From: Sulfobacillus benefaciens
Lineage (GTDB): Bacteria > Bacillota > Sulfobacillia > Sulfobacillales > Sulfobacillaceae
Assembly (NCBI GenBank): GCA_003023725.1
Contig: PXYT01000047.1
Location: 1-39,213, forward strand
Length of the DNA stretch: 39,213 bases
Reading direction: 5' to 3'
Shown: positions 33,801 through 39,213 of the stretch, in pieces
Position numbering within the stretch: the stretch's first letter is position 1
Layout: each line of letters begins with the position of its first letter
Program-made: the position numbers and the translations under genes
The notes under the pieces: model-generated
What the model saw: only the letters and a program-made list of their open reading frames with translations
Database searches by the model: none
What the model was told of the DNA's origin: nothing

Positions 33801-34407
33801 GGGCCAGAAGAGCCACAACCTTTCCTACTGAAGCAGAGAGGCTCATCAAAGGCAACCCGGTCACCGCGGCCAAAGCGATAATGGGAACGCCGAGAGCGCC
33901 ATAGGAGACCGGGGCATTATTGGCAATCGCGGCGACTCGGATAGCGTCGATCTCGACGATACCAAAACCCACTAAAATCGGAGCCATAACAGCCCACGGA
34001 TAACCAAAACCCACGAGGCCTTCCAACAAGGCGCCTAAAGACCATGCCAGCAAAATGGCCTGAACTCTGACATCGGCCGTTGCCTGTCCTACAAGCCACG
34101 TTTTGAAAGTGTCAAATACCCCTGTCAGCATCAGAGTATTGAAAATCATAACACCCCAAAAGGTAATCCAGTCGATAAACCAAAAACCCGTCAAACTGCC
34201 CAGAATGTAGGCGTGAAGTCCGGTTACGATGGGCAGTTTCCATACGACGATAGCCATAAACAGCGTCACAATGGATCCGATAATGGTTGACAACCAAGCG
34301 GTTACGCGCATGCCGGCCAGTAAACCCAGGAGAATGACAAAAGGGATTAACGCAAAGATTGCCGTAAGTCCTAAATTATGCGCTGGATTTAAGATTTGGT
34401 GAAACAC
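30899..34407 (-). CDS. Lactate/glycolate permease, split by a group II intron
   Basis: LctP-family membrane permease importing lactate or glycolate. Exon 1 runs 34407-32930 (GTG start, GGGTGGGG upstream) and carries the many helices and family motifs LEGLVGFGYPWAVMAPILVG, APVSYGALGVPIIALAAVTG, SGSNTSTNAMFG and GKPIAPQTASVGVST. Exon 2 runs 31025-30899 and encodes KYVRSEGQVIRHNLGWTLVV plus a last helix (VLVWLIIVGLIYYFVMPSVM) and TAA. Joining the exons completes the codon AC|C (Thr) and gives 534 aa with a normal C-terminus. Without splicing, translation adds about 22 junk residues and stops at 32857, losing the last helix. Downstream of glycolate oxidase genes, glycolate is the likely substrate. 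Function depends on splicing. Confidence 0.85.
31037..31098 (-). ncRNA. Group II intron domains V and VI
   Basis: Domain V is 33 nt with perfectly pairing ends (GAGCCGGA with TCCGGTTC, allowing the AAG bulge) and an upper GTGG-AAAAA-CCAC hairpin, as in bacterial group II introns. Domain VI is the GGGGTTC-GTAA-GAACCCC hairpin, 11 nt before the 3' splice site. A single branch-point A cannot be placed with certainty. Confidence 0.8.
31121..32342 (-). CDS. Group II intron reverse transcriptase/maturase, apparent N-terminal frameshift
   Basis: Promotes intron splicing and retrohoming. Blocks in order are NRGAAGVDHQSGDQFAEHL, RRVWIPKPGTKKQRPLGVPA, DSYGFRPGRSAHEAVHRIF, VVDADIRDYFGSID, RGTSQGSVISPLLANIYL and the catalytic FIRYADDW. 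LTLHPEKTRIVNV, FDFLGFTF and a maturase X domain ending HMGLPSLAMMRRQVLAQLPR follow. No HNH endonuclease follows. The best start is the ATG at 32342, 6 nt after GGAGGAG, giving MALQRKWYSMADKVWNPAN. Near 32284 one extra base (AATTCTA for AATCTA) shifts the frame before LAMAAAAVLANRG. Corrected length is 406 aa. Uncorrected, a GTG at 32386 opens the main frame but with an unfamily-like N-terminus. Confidence 0.82.
32343..32929 (-). other. Intron 5' RNA domains (I-III)
   Basis: About 590 bp between the intron 5' end and the RT start code for no protein and correspond to ribozyme domains I-III and the start of IV. A stem around 32735-32753 presents the EBS1 loop. Long GC-rich complementary segments (e.g. 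CCACGGGTTCACAG against CTGTGAACCCGTGG reading on opposite strands) indicate structured RNA. Open frames seen here are chance. Confidence 0.6.
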
Positions 34408-34432
34408 GTTTTCCCCACCCTTCTTGAATTAC

Positions 34433-34457
34433 GTCTGACACTTCGGATATGTCAGAC
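34433..34457 (-). promoter_or_regulatory. Inverted repeat operator before the permease gene
   Basis: Perfect 8-bp arms GTCTGACA and TGTCAGAC separated by 9 bp, lying 26-50 bp upstream of the permease GTG. Each half (GTC-T-GAC) is itself nearly palindromic, the style of GntR/FadR-subfamily sites such as those of LldR and GlcC regulators of lactate and glycolate genes. No such regulator gene is in the window. Confidence 0.5.
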
Positions 34458-35379
34458 ACTTGGAATGACTCCCGCCATCGAACGACGACCAAGAATAGTT
34501 GAACTCGCTCTCTGCTACGAAGAATTTTGTCTTCTGCCATGCTCTTTTGCTTGCTGCACAAAATTTGTCGGCTTATCCAAAAATCCTGTTGCTTCGAATC
34601 GGAACACGCCACGAAAGTCTTTGTCTTCTGTCCCACCGATTACGACTCATTTTGTTCCTAAGATAAAGAGGATTAAGGTGAGTCTCTCAACACATGTTTC
34701 AGAACATGTTTCAGACTTTTTGTTCATGATCCCGGGAAGTTGAAAATTCGCCCGGGGGTTTCCCCCAACCCTTTCGCGTAATCGTTCCGTATTTCGCAGA
34801 GATTCTTTCACCGGCACCACGACCCTGGTGCCGAAGTCCAGAGACGAACCATTCCCTCTGGACAGAACGGAGCCAACCGAGGGTATGACCCGACTCACAC
34901 GACCCGCCATCACGGTTTTGTGATCACGCGTGATACCTTCTAACACCGTGACGACGACTGTGCCCAACAGACCTTGCGGATCGATCCGTCCTTGCCTTGT
35001 AATAACTCAGGTGCTGATCTCTATTCACTCAACTAGTCCGAGCCGCGCCGAGATGACACCGGCCCTCGCCACCAGGCTCCCTCCCACCGCCTAAATGGCC
35101 AATCCGAAACCTCCCACCGATCCCGTTCCCGCATCAGTGATCAAAGTGCGGGACCCTTGAAAAACACGCCCCTAATGTTTCATGGCCGCTTCGAATGGAC
35201 TTAGCATCTCAACAGATCCACCCATTTTGGGACCATTTCTCGCTCTTTCACCTCCATCAGCCAAGGAGCGCCAATCGACTTCGATGCCCTCACAACTCAA
35301 GAATATCTCGCCGAATCTTCGCCTGCCTCACGGGCATTGAGTGTCCTTGAGAAGGAATCCAGAGCCGAGAGAATGCTCC
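34458..35379. other. Decayed gap between glcD and the permease
   Basis: About 920 bp without a recognisable gene. A glcF iron-sulphur subunit, expected near glcD/glcE, is not found: no CxxCxxC motifs appear in any frame I read. A minus frame at 34647-34967 (MGTVVVTVLEGITRDHKTVM...) is open but unrecognised. A 12-bp direct repeat ACATGTTTCAGA occurs twice in tandem at 34692-34715. The rest shows nothing. Confidence 0.35.
34692..34715. repeat. Two tandem copies of a 12-bp direct repeat
   Basis: ACATGTTTCAGA is repeated twice head-to-tail, followed by CTTTTTG. Two copies only. It may be a regulator site pair or chance. Confidence 0.4.
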
Positions 35380-36825
35380 TCATTCGCCTGTGGATTCCCT
35401 ACCGGGATATGTCCCGATCACGGCATTTTCGTCGTGACAGGTCGATGCGGTGGGCAGCAACTTTCCGGGATTTAAAATGTCTATGGGATCAAACGCGTGC
35501 TTGAGGGCCCTTTGTGCCGCCAACTCGCTTTCGGTAAATTGCCGGCGCATATCCTCCCGCTTTTCGATTCCCACTCCATGTTCTCCGGTAATGCTCCCAC
35601 CCAGTTCCACACACACCGCCAATATTTCTGAACCCGCGTCCACAACGCGGCGCACCATCTCTTTGTCATGCTCGTCATACAGCAAAAGAGGGTGAAGATT
35701 GCCATCACCGGCATGAAACACATTGGCAATACGGACATCTCGCCTGCGGCCGATTTCGTTGATGCGCTCCAAAGCCTCCGGAAGCCGGCTACGCGGAATC
35801 ACGCCGTCTTGCACATAATATTGGGGGGAAATCAGCCCCATTGCCCCAAAAGCCGTTTTACGGTTGGCCCACCAAAGATTTTTTTCTTCGGGTGTGGCCG
35901 CAAGACGCACTTCGCGCACGAGATGCTTCTGCAGTATGACTTGCACCCGAGTGGCCATCGTATGGACTTCCCGGGATTCCCCATCCACCTCTATCAAGAG
36001 TACGGCGGCCAAATTTTCGGGATATCCCACCCGGTATGGCCCCTTTTCCACGGCATAAATTGCCAAACGGTCCATCATTTCCAAGGCCGCCGGAATAATT
36101 CCCGCCGCCACGACAGCGGAAACCGCCTGACTGGCTTCGTTAACATCGTCAAATAAGGCCAACACGGTTTGACTCTCGGAGGGCTTGTGCGTTATCCGCA
36201 GCCATAATTTGGTTGCAATGACCAGAGTTCCTTCGGAACCCACCGCCAAGCCCAGCCAGTCTATGGCATCAGGTTCGCCGGCCAGGTTCCCCAACACAAC
36301 CCTCTCACCTTCACTCGTGACGGTTTCCGCCATCACGATGTGGTTGACCGTGACACCATATTTCAAGCAATGGGGCCCTCCGGAATTTTCGGCAAAGTTT
36401 CCTCCGATTGTGCAGGCCTGTTGTGAAGAAGGATCAGGCGCATAAAAAAAACCCAAAGGCGCCAAGGCACGCGTTATGTCGGCATTGACAACCCCAGGTT
36501 CCACCACGACTACCTGATTTTCCGTATCGATATCGATAATCCGGTTCATGCGGGATAAATGGATAATGACGGTACCGTTTAGAGGAGTGGCTCCTCCCGA
36601 CAAACTGGTCCCGGCTCCTCTGGCCAAAAACGGCACGTGATGACTGCGCAACACACGGACAACATCTTGCACCTCGGCAGTATTCCCAGGCAGAACCACC
36701 GCCGCTGGCGCCTCTTGAGCCAATGTATAGGCATCACAAGAATAGGGCAACAGATCCATAGAATCCGTCAGCACAAAATCCGGACCGACGGCCTGCTTCA
36801 ATTCCTCAACCCCGGCTTCATTCAC
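35380..36825 (-). CDS. glcD: Glycolate oxidase FAD subunit GlcD
   Basis: 481 aa FAD-linked oxidase (VAO/PCMH fold) oxidising glycolate (or D-lactate) to the oxo-acid. The FAD-binding part reads VPFLARGAGTSLSGGATPLN, GVVNADITRALAPLGFFYAP and IGGNFAENSGGPHCLKYGVT. The C-terminal cap has NVFHAGDGNLHPLLLYDEHD and GGSITGEHGVGIEKREDM, and ends with LNPGKLLP. The GTG start at 36825 follows AGGGGGG by 8 nt, 12 bp after the glcE stop, so glcE and glcD are co-translated. Electrons normally go through GlcF to quinone; GlcF is not in the window, so another acceptor or a distant gene is implied. Confidence 0.93.
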   Translation of the reverse strand: MNEAGVEELKQAVGPDFVLTDSMDLLPYSCDAYTLAQEAPAAVVLPGNTAEVQDVVRVLRSHHVPFLARGAGTSLSGGATPLNGTVIIHLSRMNRIIDIDTENQVVVVEPGVVNADITRALAPLGFFYAPDPSSQQACTIGGNFAENSGGPHCLKYGVTVNHIVMAETVTSEGERVVLGNLAGEPDAIDWLGLAVGSEGTLVIATKLWLRITHKPSESQTVLALFDDVNEASQAVSAVVAAGIIPAALEMMDRLAIYAVEKGPYRVGYPENLAAVLLIEVDGESREVHTMATRVQVILQKHLVREVRLAATPEEKNLWWANRKTAFGAMGLISPQYYVQDGVIPRSRLPEALERINEIGRRRDVRIANVFHAGDGNLHPLLLYDEHDKEMVRRVVDAGSEILAVCVELGGSITGEHGVGIEKREDMRRQFTESELAAQRALKHAFDPIDILNPGKLLPTASTCHDENAVIGTYPGRESTGE

Positions 36826-36837
36826 AAAATCACCCCC

Positions 36838-37884
36838 CTATCCCAGAATGGCTTGCGGATCGTAGGCGTCTTTCAGCCGCTTCCATATTGGCATGAGAGC
36901 CGGCGGGACCGGCAGGTCCTCATGGAGCCCCGAGAGCACTGCAACTCCGCCTGAACGTTCCCGGATCCAGTTCTCCATTCTAGGTGCGTCCTCTTCGGAC
37001 AATGTTCCCAAAAATCCGCCGGACTGCCATTCCACGGCCAATAGCCCATTTTCCCATACGCCTATCACATCCTGAACAGTTTTGCGGGGAACAGCACCTT
37101 TGAGTGTCACGGCACCCGGTTTCCAGGGCCGGGTCATGAGCGGCAAATCAGGGGACCCGGGTTCTTTCGTCGCGGCGAGATAATCCACGGTCTCGGCGAC
37201 ACCATGCCAGGCCGCCCACAGCCGGGTTCCCTTCTGGCTGGGATCGGCAATGAATGCAATACCGGCCCATGGGGTTGCCCACCCCATCAAATCATTGGCC
37301 TTCGCCGACATTTCGCTTAAACTTCCCTCCCAGGCCCAATACCGTCGAGACTGTGGAAGAGGACTGACCTTCAATGTCACCTGAGTGATGATTCCCAAGG
37401 TCCCCCGGGATCCAAAAAAGAGACGGGAAAGATTATAGCCGGCCACGTTTTTCACCACTGCCGCCCCAACTTGAATAGCGCCAAACCCCGGAGTGAGAAC
37501 ACGAAGACCTAAAACCCGGTCGCGGAACGAACCATATCCTCCTCGCCAGATGCCATCAAGTCCGGCGCTCACGGCACCCCCCACCGTATCATCCTGCCCG
37601 TCCGCCACCGTCAAGGGGATCCATTGCCCATGTTCCGCCAAGATTCGATTGAGTGCCTTCACACTCATGCCGGCTTCCACCGTGACGACCAAGTCTGCCG
37701 GATGATAGGCGACGATATCGTTCCACCCCGTCAAAGAATAGCTCCGCGTGGCAGGTTCTCCTGCCGGTCTCTGGAGCCGGTGCCCCAATCCTTCGACTCT
37801 GAGGGTTTGATTGTCACGCCGGACTTCTGCAAAAACGGCTAACAGCTCCTGTTCTTGTGCCAGAATGTCGGCCTTCACTTTCAT
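36838..37884 (-). CDS. glcE: Glycolate oxidase subunit GlcE
   Basis: 348 aa FAD-binding protein, shorter relative of GlcD. Features are NQTLRVEGLGHRLQRPAGEP, LVVTVEAGMSVKALNRILAE, DDTVGGAVSAGLDGIWRGGY, FRDRVLGLRVLTPGFGAIQV and KNVAGYNLSRLFFGSRGTLG. The C-terminal domain ends AYDPQAIL. The ATG at 37884 follows GGAGGTGA by 8 nt, 20 bp after glxR. It forms the membrane-associated glycolate oxidase with GlcD (and normally GlcF). The presence of separate glcD and glcE matches the three-subunit enzyme rather than two-gene Bacillus-type versions. Confidence 0.92.
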   Translation of the reverse strand: MKVKADILAQEQELLAVFAEVRRDNQTLRVEGLGHRLQRPAGEPATRSYSLTGWNDIVAYHPADLVVTVEAGMSVKALNRILAEHGQWIPLTVADGQDDTVGGAVSAGLDGIWRGGYGSFRDRVLGLRVLTPGFGAIQVGAAVVKNVAGYNLSRLFFGSRGTLGIITQVTLKVSPLPQSRRYWAWEGSLSEMSAKANDLMGWATPWAGIAFIADPSQKGTRLWAAWHGVAETVDYLAATKEPGSPDLPLMTRPWKPGAVTLKGAVPRKTVQDVIGVWENGLLAVEWQSGGFLGTLSEEDAPRMENWIRERSGGVAVLSGLHEDLPVPPALMPIWKRLKDAYDPQAILG

Positions 37885-37904
37885 TTCCGTTCACCTCCGG
37901 AACC

Positions 37905-38811
37905 TTAATCCCACGCGACGTTGGCCCGCCGGGCAATTTCCGCCACAAGATATGAATGGTCCCGGTCGCCATACCCATGAGCCAAAAGTCCGTTCATCAT
38001 ATCATGCGCCAAGGCGGTGAGAGGCGTGGACACCCCTAGTTCTTGTGCCGTATTCAGCGCGATGGCCAAATCTTTGCGGTGCAGTTGCAGCCGGAATCCC
38101 GGGTCAAAGTGATGGTCCAAGGCTCGCTGTCCATGCACCTCCAGCACGCGGCTTTGGGCGAAGCCCCCCCAAGAGAGCTTCCCGCACTTTTGCCGGGTCG
38201 ACACCAGACTTTTGAGCCAACACCAAAGCCTCCCCTACAGCCTCAATGGTTAAAGCTACTACCACTTGGTTGCAGGCTTTGGCCACTTGGCCGGCTCCAC
38301 TTTCCCCGATGTGAACGATATTTTTCCCCATGGCTTGCAAGAGGGGAGAGGCACGTTCGAACGCGGAGCGGGTTCCTCCTACCATGATGGATAGCGTTCC
38401 CGCCTTGGCACCCACATCACCGCCGGATACGGGCGCATCCAAACTGTCGGCACCTTTTTCTTGTGCGGCCTGGTCAATCTTTCGGGCAATGGCAGGGGTT
38501 ACGGTGGACATGTCGATCAGCAAGTGTCCTTTCCGCACCCCGGTCATAATGCCTTGAGGGCCAAAGTACACAGCTTCCACATCGGGGGTATCGGGCAACA
38601 TGGTCATCACAATATCTGATTGTTCGGCCACCCGGCTCGCATTATCCGCCGTATCAGCCCCTTGGGCAGCCAACTGAGCCATCTTGCCGGGACTCCGATT
38701 GTAAACGACTAAAGGATAACCGCTGCGTAACAGATTTTCCGCCATAGGGCGGCCCATTATGCCCAGACCGATGAATCCCACCCGCGGTTTCGTCTCTTGC
38801 GTATCCTCCAT
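37905..38811 (-). pseudogene. glxR: Tartronate semialdehyde reductase, frameshift in a G7 tract
   Basis: Beta-hydroxyacid dehydrogenase reducing tartronate semialdehyde to glycerate. The first frame (ATG 38811, AAGGAG upstream) has the NAD motif VGFIGLGIMGRPMAENL, the substrate motif DAPVSGGDVGAKAGTLSIMV and the catalytic lysine GAGQVAKACNQ. After KVREALLGG the frame breaks at seven G's (38164-38170). The rest is read +1: FAQSRVLEVHGQRALDHHFD, PGFRLQLHRKDLAIALN and HDMMNGLLAHGYGDRDHSYL, ending at 37905. With six G's the product is a normal 301 aa. Homopolymer error, slippage or a fresh mutation are all possible. The uncorrected 235-aa product lacks the C-terminal dimer domain. Confidence 0.85.
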
Positions 38812-38882
38812 GGTGATCCCGCTCCTTGTACCGGATTTTCACCCTTGGTGATAGTGATGAATAATCTGTCGTGGTCTTGCCT

Positions 38883-39213
38883 TTACCCCATAGGCTGCCC
38901 CAGCTCATAGTGACGCCACCACTCCAGGCTGTCTTCCGTTGAACCCAGCGGAATATATTCCAATCCGATATAATCCGAATATTGGGCATCTTCCAGGGCT
39001 TGAAAAATCCGGCCATAATGCAATTCTCCCGTTCCCGGTTGATGCCGTCCGGGATTATCGGCTATTTGAATATGGCCAATGCGTGCTTTCAAGGCATTAA
39101 AGGTGTTAATAATGTCCCCTTGAGTACGCTGCATATGGTAAATGTCATATTGGATCTTTACGTTGGAATGAGAAGAGAGTCCCACTTCATTCAGTAATGA
39201 TATGACTTCCCGG
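38883..39213 (-). CDS. hyi: Hydroxypyruvate isomerase, C-terminal part (runs off window)
   Basis: The start lies beyond the right edge; 109 C-terminal residues are visible. They match the TIM-barrel hydroxypyruvate isomerase family: VKIQYDIYHMQRTQGDIINT, ARIGHIQIADNPGRHQPGTG and DYIGLEYIPLGSTEDSLEWW. The metal-binding and catalytic Asp, His and Glu of these motifs are present. It interconverts hydroxypyruvate and tartronate semialdehyde and so works with GlxR in glyoxylate use. It is 71 bp upstream of glxR on the same strand and probably in one operon with glcE-glcD. A glyoxylate carboligase might lie further right. Confidence 0.85.
   Translation of the reverse strand, partial: REVISLLNEVGLSSHSNVKIQYDIYHMQRTQGDIINTFNALKARIGHIQIADNPGRHQPGTGELHYGRIFQALEDAQYSDYIGLEYIPLGSTEDSLEWWRHYELGQPMG

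Noticed and set aside
34692-34715. CRISPR or repeat array
   Set aside because: Only two adjacent 12-bp copies with no spacers; no cas genes in the window.

Overview
The window looks like a chromosomal segment of an acidophilic, Sulfobacillus-like Firmicute. This is inferred from strong GGAGG-type ribosome sites, a DUF981 membrane protein, a relic of an S53 (sedolisin) peptidase, and the mix of acyl-CoA, glycolate and relic respiratory/nif genes. No rRNA or marker gene fixes the taxon. It alternates between well-kept catabolic operons and heavily decayed stretches full of frameshifted relics.

Left part (1-8100): an AMP-dependent acyl-CoA ligase followed by a receiver/AraC regulator (minus strand). 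Next comes a graveyard on the plus strand: an IS607-type recombinase relic, a nitrogen-fixation relic (nifX, perhaps a DUF269 gene, nifW), an intact DUF981 membrane protein, a NarL-type response-regulator relic and a small four-helix membrane protein.

Middle left (8265-17784, all minus strand): an acyl-CoA catabolic block. In transcription order it has an MFS acid transporter, an acyl-CoA dehydrogenase, a CaiB/BaiF CoA-transferase, an IclR regulator, a frameshifted CoA-binding (ADP-forming) acyl-CoA synthetase, an enoyl-CoA hydratase, and two overlapping acyl-CoA dehydrogenase genes that may form one heteromeric enzyme. Palindromic operators sit in front of the MFS gene.

Middle (17785-24372): a small coiled-coil/TM protein, a decayed group II intron 3' end, and a truncated lpd-lipB pair fused tail-to-tail with the end of a nar operon (narJ tail plus an intact narI). 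Then come an S53 peptidase relic, a cupin, a VOC fragment and a metallo-beta-lactamase relic.

Middle right (24467-30588): an iron-containing alcohol dehydrogenase and a lactonase-like metallo-hydrolase (minus). Facing away is a plus-strand set: an IclR regulator with one frameshift behind a large dyad operator, a gluconate-2-dehydrogenase-subunit-3-like protein, a GMC flavoprotein, and a DJ-1/PfpI relic closed by a perfect stem-loop.

Right part (30899-39213, minus): a glycolate/glyoxylate operon, hyi - glxR - glcE - glcD - (about 0.9 kb decayed) - lactate/glycolate permease. The permease gene is split by a 1.9-kb group II intron whose exact removal restores a 534-codon reading frame. The intron 5' end, EBS1-IBS1 pairing, domain V/VI and reverse-transcriptase ORF can all be read. 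The RT carries an apparent one-base frameshift near its N-terminus, so splicing in vivo is an open question.

Single-base frameshifts recur in otherwise well-conserved genes (CoA synthetase, IclR, glxR, RT). They may be real decay or assembly error.
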